Assembly: GCF_001641125.1 (NCBI RefSeq)
Contig: NZ_LWLP01000001.1
Span: 504,156 to 568,155, forward strand
Source: Arthrobacter sp. OY3WO11
GTDB taxonomy: Bacteria > Actinomycetota > Actinomycetes > Actinomycetales > Micrococcaceae
Direction of reading: 5' to 3'
DNA length: 64,000 bases
Shown: in pieces, positions 41,992-53,520 of the stretch
How positions within the stretch are numbered: position 1 is the first letter of the stretch
Layout: every line of letters begins with the position of its first letter
The notes under the pieces: model-generated
Seen by the model: only the letters and a program-made list of their open reading frames with translations
Database searches by the model: none
What the model was told of the DNA's origin: nothing
Made by a program: the position numbers and the translations under genes

Positions 41992-43605
41992 GTGTCCCAA
42001 GATGTCCTGACCCCCGCCCGGATCTCCGGTATTCACAAAGAGGCGGGCCGCCGCAGGACCTTTGCTGTCATTTCACACCCTGACGCAGGCAAGTCCACCC
42101 TGACCGAAGCGCTCGCCTTGCACGCCAAGGTGATCGGCACTGCCGGTGCCTCCAGCGGCAAGGCCAACCGCAAGGAAACCGTGTCCGACTGGATGCAGAT
42201 GGAGAAGGACCGCGGCATTTCCATCAGCTCCGCGGCGCTCCAGTTCTCCTACCGGGACACCGTCATCAACCTGCTGGACACACCCGGCCACGCCGATTTC
42301 TCCGAGGACACCTACCGGGTGCTGGCCGCCGTCGACTGCGCCGTGATGCTCGTGGACGCCGCCAAGGGCCTGGAAACGCAGACCATGAAGCTGTTCGAGG
42401 TCTGCAAGCAGCGCAACCTGCCCATCATCACCGTCATCAACAAGTGGGACCGCCCCGGCCTGGACGCGCTGGCGCTGATGGACGAAATCACCGAACGCAC
42501 CGGCCTGCAGCCCATGCCCCTGACCTGGGCCGTGGGCATCTCCGGCGACTTCCGCGGCGTCTGGGACCTTCGCAACGACCGTTTCGCCCGGTTCCAGCGC
42601 AACAACGCCGGCGCGCAGATCGCCCTCACCGAGTACTTCACGCCTGAGGAAGCAGCCCAGAGCCAGGGCAGCAACTGGACGGACGCCGTGGACGAGGCGG
42701 GACTGGTGATCGAATCGAACCTGGAGTTCGACGTCGAGGCGTTCCATGCAGGCAAGGCCACCCCCATCCTGTTCAGCTCCGCCGCGCTCAACTTCGGCGT
42801 CAAGGAACTGCTGGACGCGCTGGTGGATTTCGCTCCGCCGGCCGCCCCGCGCCCCGACGTGGACGGCAACCCGCGTCCGGTGGAATCCCCGTTCTCCGGC
42901 TTCGTGTTCAAGGTGCAGGCCGGCATGAACAAGGCCCACCGCGACCATGTGGCCTTCATCCGGGTTTGTTCCGGCGTCTTCGAGCGGGGCATGGTGGTCA
43001 CGCAGACCCGGACCGGGAAATCCTTCGCCACCAAGTATGCGCAGCAGGTGTTCGGCCGGGAACGCGAAGTGATCGACGAGGCATACCCCGGCGACGTCGT
43101 GGGCCTGGTCAACGCGTCCTCCCTGCGCGTGGGGGACAGCCTCTTCCTCGAAGGGCCGGTGGAATACCCCGCTATCCCGCTGTTCGCCCCCGAGCACTTC
43201 CAGGTGGCCCGCTCCAAGGACCCCAGCAAGTTCAAGCAGTTCCGCCGGGGCATTGAACAGCTCGAACACGAGGGCGTCATCCAGGTGCTCCGCTCCGACG
43301 TCCGCGGCGACCAGGCGCCGGTGCTTGCCGCCGTCGGGCCCATGCAGTTCGAGGTGGTGGAGGACCGGATGGCGCACGATTTCAGCGCCCCCATGCGGCT
43401 GGAACGCCTGCCCTACTCCCTCGCCAGGATCACGACGGCGGACGCCATGCCGGCGCTCGCCAACGTCATCGGCGCCGAGGTGCTTTTGCGGTCCGACGGC
43501 GAGTACCTCGCCCTGTTCAACGACGTCTGGGCCCTGCGCCGCATTGAGAAGAACCACCCGGACCTCACCCTCGTGCCCATCGGCACCCACAACCCCGCAA
43601 AGTAG
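41992..43605 (+). CDS. prfC: Peptide chain release factor 3
   Basis: RF3, the GTPase that recycles RF1/RF2 and takes part in translation quality control. G1 is SHPDAGKST, G2 includes RGISISSAA, G3 DTPGHADFS and G4 NKWDR; the family's TWAVGISGDFRGVWDL follows the GTPase domain, and domains II-III complete the 537 residues. The GTG at 41992 (starting SQDVLTPARI) matches the family start. However, a TAAACT box at 41888-41893 is followed 5 bases later by an in-frame TTG at 41899, which would give a leaderless 568-residue form; the added segment looks low in complexity and I prefer the shorter one. fabF-type gene starts 5 bases after the stop. Confidence 0.95.
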   Translation: MSQDVLTPARISGIHKEAGRRRTFAVISHPDAGKSTLTEALALHAKVIGTAGASSGKANRKETVSDWMQMEKDRGISISSAALQFSYRDTVINLLDTPGHADFSEDTYRVLAAVDCAVMLVDAAKGLETQTMKLFEVCKQRNLPIITVINKWDRPGLDALALMDEITERTGLQPMPLTWAVGISGDFRGVWDLRNDRFARFQRNNAGAQIALTEYFTPEEAAQSQGSNWTDAVDEAGLVIESNLEFDVEAFHAGKATPILFSSAALNFGVKELLDALVDFAPPAAPRPDVDGNPRPVESPFSGFVFKVQAGMNKAHRDHVAFIRVCSGVFERGMVVTQTRTGKSFATKYAQQVFGREREVIDEAYPGDVVGLVNASSLRVGDSLFLEGPVEYPAIPLFAPEHFQVARSKDPSKFKQFRRGIEQLEHEGVIQVLRSDVRGDQAPVLAAVGPMQFEVVEDRMAHDFSAPMRLERLPYSLARITTADAMPALANVIGAEVLLRSDGEYLALFNDVWALRRIEKNHPDLTLVPIGTHNPAK

Positions 43606-43610
43606 GAACC

Positions 43611-44855
43611 GTGAACGCAGGCCCCAACAGCGCAGTTCAGCCCCGCGCCATTATCACCGGCGCCGGAACCATCAATCCGGTAGGTTCCACGGTGTCCGAG
43701 ACCTGGGCCGGCCTGGTCGCGGGAAAATCCGGCATCGCCGCGCTTGAGGATGCCTGGACCGAACAGCTGCCGGTGAAGATCGCCGGGCAGGTCACCGCGG
43801 ATCTCTCGGAGCACCTGAGCACCCGCGAGATGAAGCGGATGGACCGGTGCGGGCAGCTGGCGCTCATCGCAGCCCGGGAGGCGTGGGCCCAGGCCGGCGC
43901 CCCGGACGTGGACCCGGAGCGTTTCGCCGTGGTGATCGGATCAGCCTACGGCGGGCTGGGTTCCACGCTGGAGCAGGACCGGACGCTGGCAGCCTCGGGC
44001 CCGCGCAAGGTCTCGCCGCACACACTGACCCGCCTGATGGTCAACGGCCCCGCGGCCTGGGTATCCATCGATCTCGGCGCCCGCGGTGGTGCCCGGACGC
44101 CGGTCAGCGCGTGCGCCTCCGGGGCTGAGGCGATTGTCCAGGGAGCCGAGATGATCCGCTCAGGAGCGGCCGACGTCGTTATTGCCGGCGGCGTTGACGC
44201 TTCCGTGAATGACCTGGTGATCACGGGCTTTTCCCAGATCCGCGCGCTGTCCACCCGCAACGATGACCCCCAGCGCGCATCACGCCCGTTCGACGGCGGC
44301 CGCGACGGCTTTGTCCTCGCCGAGGGCGCTGCCGTGGTGGTGCTGGAGAGCGAAGAGCACGCCCGCGCCCGCGGCGCCGGGATGCTGGGGGCCGTTGCCG
44401 GCGGAGCGGTGACGTCCGACGCCAACGACATCGTGGCTGCCGACCCCGCAATGCAGCGGCGGGTCATGCAGAAGGCCCTCGAATCCGCGGGCCTGGCTGC
44501 GGAAGACATCGGCTTCGTCCACGCCCACGCCACCTCGACGCCGGTGGGGGACAAGCTTGAAGGCCAGGCCATCAACGCGATCTTTGGTGCGGACGTGCCG
44601 GTCACGTCCACCAAGGGCCACACCGGCCACCTCCTCGGCGGCGCCGGTTCCCTGGCCGCCGTGGTGGTTATCGAGGCCCTGCGGACCGGCCTGCTTCCCG
44701 GGACCCTGAACGTCCAGGAGCTGGACCCCGAGGTGGACCTCAACGTTGTTACCGAAGACGCCCACCGCCTCCAGCCGGGATACAGTCCGGCCGGACTGGT
44801 GAACGCGTTCGGCTTCGGCGGGCACAGTGTTGCCCTGGTGATCACCGGCGCCTGA
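43611..44855 (+). CDS. fabF: Beta-ketoacyl-ACP synthase II-type condensing enzyme
   Basis: A 414-residue decarboxylating condensing enzyme that extends acyl-ACP with malonyl-ACP. The Cys-His-His triad is complete: Cys168 in VSACASGAEAIV, His306 in HAHATSTPVGD and His340 in KGHTGHLLGGAGS. Length and the ending VNAFGFGGHSVALVI are standard for FabF. It starts at a GTG 5 bases after prfC, so both are probably on one transcript, an unusual partner for a fatty acid gene. No acp, fabD or fabH lies beside it, so it may be an additional FabF rather than the main one of the cell, and a role in another acyl chain cannot be excluded. Confidence 0.9.
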   Translation: MNAGPNSAVQPRAIITGAGTINPVGSTVSETWAGLVAGKSGIAALEDAWTEQLPVKIAGQVTADLSEHLSTREMKRMDRCGQLALIAAREAWAQAGAPDVDPERFAVVIGSAYGGLGSTLEQDRTLAASGPRKVSPHTLTRLMVNGPAAWVSIDLGARGGARTPVSACASGAEAIVQGAEMIRSGAADVVIAGGVDASVNDLVITGFSQIRALSTRNDDPQRASRPFDGGRDGFVLAEGAAVVVLESEEHARARGAGMLGAVAGGAVTSDANDIVAADPAMQRRVMQKALESAGLAAEDIGFVHAHATSTPVGDKLEGQAINAIFGADVPVTSTKGHTGHLLGGAGSLAAVVVIEALRTGLLPGTLNVQELDPEVDLNVVTEDAHRLQPGYSPAGLVNAFGFGGHSVALVITGA

Positions 44856-44871
44856 CCGTTGCTCGGCGGGA

Positions 44872-44902
44872 CGGTTTTCGCCCGGGGCGGTTTTCGCCCG
44901 GG
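44872..44902 (+). repeat. Short tandem repeat after fabF
   Basis: CGGTTTTCGCCCGGG occurs twice (44872-44886 and 44888-44902), a 16-base period, 17 bases after the fabF stop. The unit is not itself a hairpin. The rest of the 241-base gap to 45096 holds no gene; it contains the hairpins listed next. Confidence 0.7.
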
Positions 44903-45029
44903 ACGCCGGAGCGGTGTGCACTCGCCGGAGCGCTGCAGCGTCCCGGCACCGTTCCGGCGTACGGGCGCCACCCGCATCCCGGTCAGGAACAGAGGTAATG
45001 CACATTTGAATCTCATAGCGAGTACATTC

Positions 45030-45095
45030 GCACCCGCATCTGGACAACGCACCCGGGCGCTCGCGGGTGCAAGGACCAGTAGTGGGTGCCACCCT
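45030..45095 (-). terminator. Hairpins at the 3' end of the NUDIX gene
   Basis: GCACCCGC (45030-45037) can pair with GCGGGTGC (45063-45070), and nearer the NUDIX stop GGGTG and CACCC lie within AGTAGTGGGTGCCACCCTACT. These inverted repeats lie immediately after the stop at 45097 on the minus strand and face the end of fabF, so they may end both transcripts. No long T-run is present. Confidence 0.4.
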
Positions 45096-45096
45096 A

Positions 45097-45570
45097 CTAG
45101 GGGTCAGCGCGGACCTGTTCAGCCAGCGCATCCAGCACCGGCAGCTGCCCCTTCACCAGCTTGATCCGGGCTTCCGGCTCGTGGAACCAGCGGGCGTCGT
45201 CGATTTCCGGGTAGTCCTGGATCCGGCCTGAACCTTTGGGCCACTCCAACGGAAACGTGTTGCTGACGATCCGTTCCGGCTGGAAGTCCTGCTCCGCGGC
45301 GAAGACGGTGATGACTTTGCCAGAGGGCTGCCTGAACTCCCCGAGGAGCCGGTAGTCCGCAGCCGGAGCCGGGGTCCCCATTTCCTCGGCGAACTCGCGC
45401 AGCGCAGCGGCCAGGGGATCCTCGTCCTCCCCGTATTCACCCTTGGGGATGGACCAGGCGTGGGCGTCCTTGCGGGCCCAGAACGGACCGCCCATGTGGG
45501 CTATCCACACCTGGAAACTGCCTGGATCCATTCTTCGGTACAGCAGGATCCCTGCGCTCAGAACGGGCAT
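45097..45570 (-). CDS. NUDIX hydrolase
   Basis: A 157-residue NUDIX protein. The Nudix box GX5EX7REUXEEXGU is exact: GEYGEDEDPLAAALREFAEEMG. It starts SAGILLYRRMDPGSFQVWIAHMGGPFWARKDAHAWSIPKGE, which is the layout of actinobacterial NUDIX proteins of the MutT/diadenosine polyphosphate hydrolase type (WSIPKGE is common to the (di)nucleoside polyphosphate group). The substrate cannot be fixed; nucleotide sugars, NADH or Ap4A are typical. GGAGGAAAG precedes the ATG. The gene is convergent with fabF and divergent from the small gene at 45689. Confidence 0.88.
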   Translation of the reverse strand: MPVLSAGILLYRRMDPGSFQVWIAHMGGPFWARKDAHAWSIPKGEYGEDEDPLAAALREFAEEMGTPAPAADYRLLGEFRQPSGKVITVFAAEQDFQPERIVSNTFPLEWPKGSGRIQDYPEIDDARWFHEPEARIKLVKGQLPVLDALAEQVRADP

Positions 45571-45688
45571 CTTTCCTCCGGTGGGTGAATGTTTGAAAAC
45601 AGACGGAAGTTGCCGTCCAACGTTAACCCGCAGTTCACGGTGCTGCTTTAGGTTATTCCTTCAGGCACTCTGCTCGAAGGGACCAGTC

Positions 45689-45961
45689 ATGGCCAGTATT
45701 GCCGAGGTGTTGGGACGTCTGACGCCGGAAGAACTTGATGAGCTTCACAGCCTTGGTCCGCAGGGGCACCTGCCGCGGTACCTTGTTGACGCCCTGGACC
45801 GGGCGGCCGGCGGTCCCGGCTCTGGCCGCGGCTATTACGTACCCACCGGCAACGTGAACAGCACCGGCGGACCGCTGCTGGTGCTCCGCAGCGACGTGTC
45901 CGGCTGGCTTCTCAACTCCCGCCGTGACGACCCCGATTCGCTGCCGCGCCACAATGGCTGA
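45689..45961 (+). CDS. Hypothetical protein
   Basis: A 90-residue protein I do not recognise. It begins with a helical segment MASIAEVLGRLTPEELDELHSLG and QGHLPRYLVDALDRAAGG, followed by a Gly-rich turn (GPGSGRGYYVPTGNVNSTGGP) and a beta-like strand LLVLRSDVSGWLL. There is no signal or membrane segment. GAAGGGA precedes the ATG by 8 bases. It is convergent with radA, with a 75-base gap that holds only a minor GCCCG/CGGGC hairpin. Confidence 0.65.
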   Translation: MASIAEVLGRLTPEELDELHSLGPQGHLPRYLVDALDRAAGGPGSGRGYYVPTGNVNSTGGPLLVLRSDVSGWLLNSRRDDPDSLPRHNG

Positions 45962-46036
45962 CGCCCGCATCACGGGCACGGAGATCCGGGGCGCGCAAAG
46001 GTCGGCAAAAGCCGCCAGCAGCCGCCGTCGGTAGAA

Positions 46037-47410
46037 CTAACCGATCAGCAGGCTCAAAGCCTCGGTAAGATGCTCCACTTCCCGCACGGAAAACCCGGCG
46101 GGGATGGGCCCAGGGCCCGCATGGCTGGCCGGTACCACAGCATGGGTAAATCCCAGGCGGTGTGCCTCCTGGATGCGCTGGTTGATGCCGGGCACCGGCC
46201 GGACCTCGCCGGCCAGGCCCACCTCGCCAAAGGCGATGAGGCGGATGGGGAGCGGCTTGCGCGCTTTTGCTGATGCCACGGCCAGGGCTACGGCCAGGTC
46301 TGTGGCCGGTTCGCTGAGCTTCACGCCGCCCACGGTGGCCACATAGGAATCATCCTTGTGCAGCAGCGTTCCAGCGCGCTGCTGCAGGACGGCCAGCAGC
46401 ATGGAAACGCGCGAGGAGTCCAAGCCGCTGGTGGCCCGCCGCGGCTGCGAGTTGGGGCTCTCTGCCAGCAGGGATTGGACCTCGGCCAGCAGCGGACGCC
46501 GGCCTTCCATGGTGACCGTGATGCAGGTGCCGGACACGGGTTCCTTGGTGCGGCTGACAAAGAGTCCGCTGGGGTCGGCGAGGCCCTGGATGCCGTCTTC
46601 GTTCAGGTCGAAGCAGCCGACATCGTCCGTGGGTCCGTAGCGGTTCTTGACGGCACGGAGCAGCCGGAGCCGTGAATGCCGTTCGCCCTCGAACTGGCAC
46701 ACCACGTCCACCAGGTGCTCCAGCAGCCGCGGCCCGGCAATGGAGCCGTCCTTGGTCACGTGGCCCACCAGGAGGGTGGTCATGTTCCGCCGCTTGGCCG
46801 CGGCGATAATGGACGCTGCCACTTCGCGGACCTGCGAAACGCCGCCCGCGCTGCCGTCAACGTCGGCGCTGCTGAGGGTCTGCACGGAGTCCACGATCAG
46901 CAGCCGCGGTTCAATCTTTTCCACCTGCCCCAGCGCCTGGCCCAGGTCCGTTTCCGCGGAGAGGTACAGCGATTCAGCCACGGCATCGATCCGCTCGGCC
47001 CGGAGCTTTACCTGGGCCGCGGATTCCTCACCGGTCACGTACAACACGTCCTGCGCAGTCCGGGCGAACTTCGCCGCAACATCCAGCAGCAGGGTGGACT
47101 TGCCCACCCCGGGTTCACCGGCCAACAGGATGACGGCGCCCGGAACCAGGCCGCCGCCCAGCACCCGGTCCAGTTCATCAACACCCGTGGGCAGGAACGC
47201 TGCCGTGGTGGCGTCCACCTCGGCAATCCGGCGGGCGGGCTCCAGGACTGTAGTGGCCGCCGTCGTCCGCGCAACAGCTGCGCCGGTCTCCTCAACGGTG
47301 CCCCACGCCTGGCACTCGCCGCACCGGCCCACCCACTTGACCGTGGTCCAGCCGCACTCAGCACATTTGTAGGTGGGCGCCTTGGAGGCCCTGGAAGTCT
47401 TTGTTGCCAT
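46037..47410 (-). CDS. radA: DNA repair protein RadA (Sms)
   Basis: A 457-residue RadA, a RecA-related helicase that extends recombination intermediates. The N-terminal zinc finger has Cys16, Cys19, Cys30 and Cys33. Walker A is GEPGVGKST near 98-106, Walker B LLIVDSVQTL, and the RadA-specific motif reads KNRYG instead of the more common KNRFG. The C-terminal Lon-protease-like domain (about 290-457, from LPIRLIAFGEVGLAGEVRPV) is intact without a need for catalytic residues. I choose the ATG at 47410 because TAGGGT ends 7 bases before it (leaderless); an upstream start at 47440 would overlap that box. It shares the chromosomal arm with disA. Confidence 0.95.
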   Translation of the reverse strand: MATKTSRASKAPTYKCAECGWTTVKWVGRCGECQAWGTVEETGAAVARTTAATTVLEPARRIAEVDATTAAFLPTGVDELDRVLGGGLVPGAVILLAGEPGVGKSTLLLDVAAKFARTAQDVLYVTGEESAAQVKLRAERIDAVAESLYLSAETDLGQALGQVEKIEPRLLIVDSVQTLSSADVDGSAGGVSQVREVAASIIAAAKRRNMTTLLVGHVTKDGSIAGPRLLEHLVDVVCQFEGERHSRLRLLRAVKNRYGPTDDVGCFDLNEDGIQGLADPSGLFVSRTKEPVSGTCITVTMEGRRPLLAEVQSLLAESPNSQPRRATSGLDSSRVSMLLAVLQQRAGTLLHKDDSYVATVGGVKLSEPATDLAVALAVASAKARKPLPIRLIAFGEVGLAGEVRPVPGINQRIQEAHRLGFTHAVVPASHAGPGPIPAGFSVREVEHLTEALSLLIG

Positions 47411-47455
47411 GGGTTCCACCCTAGTGGCGGGCACTGACAATCACCGGCAAAGCAC

Positions 47456-47484
47456 TTGCCTGTGATCCAAGCCATCTGTATAGT
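47456..47484 (+). promoter_or_regulatory. Promoter of the beta-glucoside PTS operon
   Basis: TTGCCT (47456-47461), 17 bases, TATAGT (47479-47484). Transcription would begin near 47491, some 20 bases before the antiterminator sequence. Confidence 0.8.
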
Positions 47485-47511
47485 CAAACCCCGAAGGCAA
47501 TTTCGCCTACA

Positions 47512-47540
47512 GGATTGTTACCCGTGAATGGGGCAAGACC
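47512..47540 (+). promoter_or_regulatory. Ribonucleic antiterminator (RAT) of the BglG/LicT type
   Basis: The 29-base element starts GGATTGTTAC, continues with CCGTGAATGGGG and ends GCAAGACC, closely following the LicT/BglG RAT consensus (GGATTGTTAC...GCAGGCAAAACC). Its last bases are the 5' part of the terminator stem at 47536-47577, so RNA-bound antiterminator protein would block the terminator hairpin. The PRD protein encoded at 51136-52002 is the expected ligand. Confidence 0.92.
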
Positions 47541-47577
47541 TGAGAAGCACACTCTGTGCGTCTCGGGTCTTTTTTTG
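47536..47577 (+). terminator. Regulated intrinsic terminator in the beta-glucoside leader
   Basis: AGACC and GAGA pair with TCTC and GGTCT, with GCACA/TGTGC forming the upper stem, followed by a run of eight Ts (47570-47577). It stands 28 bases before the EII gene and overlaps the RAT by 5 bases, the arrangement used for substrate-controlled antitermination. Confidence 0.92.
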
Positions 47578-47605
47578 TGCCCAAAAATAGACAGAGAGGT
47601 CTGAC

Positions 47606-51003
<3,398 letters not shown>

Positions 51004-51027
51004 CGCCACCCCGAAAGACAGGCAGCA

Positions 51028-51094
51028 GGGAGTTTTTGTCCAGAAGTGCAGGGTAGAAGGGCCTTAAAGTCCGCATATCTGGACAAAAACTCCC
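51028..51094. repeat. Long inverted repeat between the phospho-glucosidase and antiterminator genes
   Basis: GGGAGTTTTTGTCCAGA (51028-51044) and its exact complement TCTGGACAAAAACTCCC (51078-51094) form a 17-bp perfect stem; after a small mismatch GTGC (51046-51049) and GCAT (51073-51076) extend it. The 25-30-base loop contains GGGCCTTAAAGTCC. It could attenuate transcription into the antiterminator gene, or be a member of a dispersed repeat family. Confidence 0.8.
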
Positions 51095-51135
51095 GCACGG
51101 GGGTTATCCCGCTTCAACGATGAAAGGAGGACGGC

Positions 51136-52002
51136 GTGGAGGTGTTGCGCGTTTTCAACAACAACGTCGTCCTCGCCCGCGCTGCCGACAGGGGAGAGGT
51201 CATCCTCACCGGCCGTGGCCTTGGGTTCCAGGCAAAGCCCGGGCAGCAGGTGGATGAAACCAAGGTTGTCCGCGTCTTCGTCCCCGAGGACGGCCGCAAC
51301 GCGGACAACTTCGGTGCGCTGGTGGCGGCCATCCCGCCCGAACACCTCGCACTGGCGGACCAGGCACTGGACATTGCCCGCGGCGGGCTGCGCGGGCCGC
51401 TGAAATCCACCACCGTGGTGGCCCTGGCGGACCACCTGAGCTTCGCCATCAAACGCCTGCGGCAGGGCCTGAACATTGAGTACCCGCTCCGGGCCGAGGT
51501 GGCCCACCTCTACCCGGACGAGCTGCGCATGGCTCAGCAGATCGTGGACTTCGTCAACGGCCGGCTCGAGGAAGCCCTGCCCCGCGACGAGGCCGTGGCC
51601 GTTGCACTGCACCTGGTCAACGCCGGGTTCGCCAGCGGCGACCTCTCCTACACCTACCAGATGACCGGCGTCTTCGCGCAGCTGTTCGAAGTCCTGGAAC
51701 AGGCCTACGGCCGCTCCTTCGATCGGGAGACCGTCAACGCCGCACGCTTCATCACCCATCTGCGGTACTTTTTCGTCCGCGCCCACACCGGACGGCAGCT
51801 GGCCGAGGGGGCAACAGGGCTGGGGTCCGCCATCCGGGAAGCGTATCCGGAGGCATTCGGCACTGCACTGAAACTGCAGGCCGTCCTGGAACTCCGCCTG
51901 GGACAGCCGCTGACCGACGACGAAGTCACTTACCTGACACTGCACGTGGCCCGCATGGCCGACGACCTGCGCCTGAGCCAGAACGCAGAAACTCCTTCCT
52001 GA
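51136..52002 (+). CDS. licT: PRD-type transcription antiterminator, LicT/BglG family
   Basis: A 288-residue RNA-binding antiterminator. Residues 1-55 are the CAT RNA-binding domain (LRVFNNNVVLARAADRGE, LTGRGLGFQAKPGQ). PRD1 (about 65-170) and PRD2 (175-280) carry the four phosphorylation histidines at His100, His159, His208 and His270, nearly the same numbering as Bacillus LicT (100, 159, 207, 269). In the family, the EII phosphorylates PRD1 without substrate (inactive) and HPr phosphorylates PRD2 (active). It should bind the RAT at 47512-47540 and relieve the leader terminator of its own operon. GTG start after AAAGGAGG. An inverted repeat lies just upstream. Confidence 0.95.
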   Translation: MEVLRVFNNNVVLARAADRGEVILTGRGLGFQAKPGQQVDETKVVRVFVPEDGRNADNFGALVAAIPPEHLALADQALDIARGGLRGPLKSTTVVALADHLSFAIKRLRQGLNIEYPLRAEVAHLYPDELRMAQQIVDFVNGRLEEALPRDEAVAVALHLVNAGFASGDLSYTYQMTGVFAQLFEVLEQAYGRSFDRETVNAARFITHLRYFFVRAHTGRQLAEGATGLGSAIREAYPEAFGTALKLQAVLELRLGQPLTDDEVTYLTLHVARMADDLRLSQNAETPS

Positions 52003-52044
52003 CCAGCGCCGTCCTAGCGGCGGCGAGAGGATAGCGGATCATTG

Positions 52045-52058
52045 AGAGAGCGCTCTCT
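52045..52058. promoter_or_regulatory. LacI-family operator O1
   Basis: AGAGAGCGCTCTCT is a perfect 14-bp palindrome with a central CG-rich core. Its last base is the first base of the -35 box TTGACA, so binding would block polymerase. An identical copy lies 55 bases downstream. Confidence 0.88.
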
Positions 52059-52086
52059 TGACAGTGATCCGCGCCACGCCTACAGT
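52058..52086 (+). promoter_or_regulatory. Sigma-70 promoter of the beta-glucoside ABC operon
   Basis: TTGACA (52058-52063), 17 bases, TACAGT (52081-52086): an almost ideal housekeeping promoter. The predicted start site is near 52093, between the two operators. Confidence 0.88.
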
Positions 52087-52099
52087 TGAGGAACTTGCC

Positions 52100-52113
52100 A
52101 GAGAGCGCTCTCT
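52100..52113. promoter_or_regulatory. LacI-family operator O2
   Basis: A second exact copy of AGAGAGCGCTCTCT, about 7 bases after the predicted start site. Spacing to O1 is 55 bases centre to centre, about five helical turns, which suits binding on one face of DNA or looping by a LacI dimer pair. The LacI protein at 56945-57961 is the likely ligand. Confidence 0.88.
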
Positions 52114-52144
52114 CAGCGCCGGAAGTTCCCACAAAGGAGTGACG

Positions 52145-53461
52145 TTGAAATTCGTACGCCGACACACAGCGACCGCCATGGCGGGCGTGGCAGCCATGGC
52201 CCTGATGGCCACGGGCTGCAGCAGCAGTTCGGAACAAGCAGCAAGCGCTGACAATCCCGTAGAGCTCACGGTCACCACCTTCGGGACCTTCGGCTACGAC
52301 GATCTCTATGCCGAATACGAGAAGGCCAATCCCGGCGTCAAGGTCAAGGCCACCAACATCGACCGCGGGTCCAATGCGCGCACGGACGCCTTCACCAAGC
52401 TGGCCGCAGGATCCGGGCTCAGCGATGTCGTGGCCATCGAGGAGGGCTGGCTGGGCTCCATCATGGAAGTATCGGACCAGTTCGTGGACCTGAACGAGCA
52501 CGGTGCAGCGGACATCAAGGACAACTGGGTGGACTGGAAGTTCCAACAGGGCACCGATCAGGACGGCCGCGTCATTGGCTACGGAACGGACATCGGGCCC
52601 CAGGGACTCTGCTACAACGGCAAGCTTTTCGAGGCCGCCGGAATGCCCAGCGACCGGGAATCAGTGGCAAAGCTCTTCGGTGGCGGGGACGCAACCTGGG
52701 AAACCTACTTCAAGCTCGGTGAGCAGTACAAGGCAGCTACCGGCAAAGCCTGGTATGACCAGTCCGGATTCGTCTGGAACTCCATGGTGAACCAGATGGA
52801 GGAGGGCTACTACACCAAGGACGGCGAGCTGAACGTCGACGGGAACTCCGAGATGAAGGCCAAGTTCGAGATGCTTGCGGCCGGAACGGCTGCCGGTCTC
52901 TCAGCGAACCAGACCCAGTGGGACTGGGGCAACGGCAAGGCCTTTGTTGACGGCTCCTTCGCCACCTTCGTCTGCCCCGGCTGGATGCTCGGCACCATCA
53001 AGGGCCAGCTGGAATCTGCCGGCGGCGGCACGGAGAGCGGCTGGGACTTCGCCGACGTATTCCCGGGTGGAGCCTCCAACTGGGGCGGAGCTTTCCTGTC
53101 AGTACCCAAGACCTCAGAGCACCCTGCCGAAGCCGCAAAGCTGGCAGCCTGGCTGACCGCACCCGAGCAGCAGGTCAAGCAGTCGGCTGCCGCAAACAAC
53201 TTCCCCAGCACCCTAAAGGCGCAGGAGAAGCTGGTGGCCGATGCCACTCCGAACGTGGTGTTCAACAATGCCCCCACTGGCGTCATCCTTGCCAACCGCG
53301 CCAAGGGTGTGGTGGCCCAGTTCAAGGGACCGGATGATTCCGTGATCCAGGAAAACGTGTTTGGTCCGGCGCTCAAAATGCTCGACGCCGGAACTGCCGA
53401 CGCTGACAAGGCCTGGTCCGAAGCGCTGACTCTCCTCAACGACCTGGTCGTAAACAACTAG
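52145..53461 (+). CDS. ABC transporter sugar-binding lipoprotein (beta-glucoside operon)
   Basis: A 438-residue solute-binding protein of family 1. The signal ends LMATGC with lipidated Cys25, followed by a short Ser-rich tether, then VELTVTTFGTFGYDDLYAEYEK as the first domain strand and later segments such as WDWGNGKAFVDGSFATFVCPGWML. The TTG at 52145 is preferred: AAAGGAG stands 5 bases before it, whereas a GTG 6 bases upstream overlaps that site and an ATG-like start further up would overlap the promoter. It is the first gene of the operon ending with GH1, LacI and an oxidoreductase. Cellobiose or another beta-glucoside is the expected ligand. No ATPase gene is included. Confidence 0.92.
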   Translation: MKFVRRHTATAMAGVAAMALMATGCSSSSEQAASADNPVELTVTTFGTFGYDDLYAEYEKANPGVKVKATNIDRGSNARTDAFTKLAAGSGLSDVVAIEEGWLGSIMEVSDQFVDLNEHGAADIKDNWVDWKFQQGTDQDGRVIGYGTDIGPQGLCYNGKLFEAAGMPSDRESVAKLFGGGDATWETYFKLGEQYKAATGKAWYDQSGFVWNSMVNQMEEGYYTKDGELNVDGNSEMKAKFEMLAAGTAAGLSANQTQWDWGNGKAFVDGSFATFVCPGWMLGTIKGQLESAGGGTESGWDFADVFPGGASNWGGAFLSVPKTSEHPAEAAKLAAWLTAPEQQVKQSAAANNFPSTLKAQEKLVADATPNVVFNNAPTGVILANRAKGVVAQFKGPDDSVIQENVFGPALKMLDAGTADADKAWSEALTLLNDLVVNN

Positions 53462-53474
53462 CACCACCCGCTGT

Positions 53475-53498
53475 GGGGCCTCCCGGAAGGGAGGCCCC
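53475..53498 (+). other. Intercistronic hairpin between binding protein and permease genes
   Basis: GGGGCCTCCC (53475-53484) and GGGAGGCCCC (53489-53498) form a perfect 10-bp stem with a GGAA tetraloop, 14 bases after the binding-protein stop. No T-run follows. Such structures commonly protect the 3' end of the upstream message or cause partial termination, so that binding protein outnumbers permease. Confidence 0.75.
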
Positions 53499-53520
53499 CC
53501 GATGGAGGGGCAAAAGCCCA

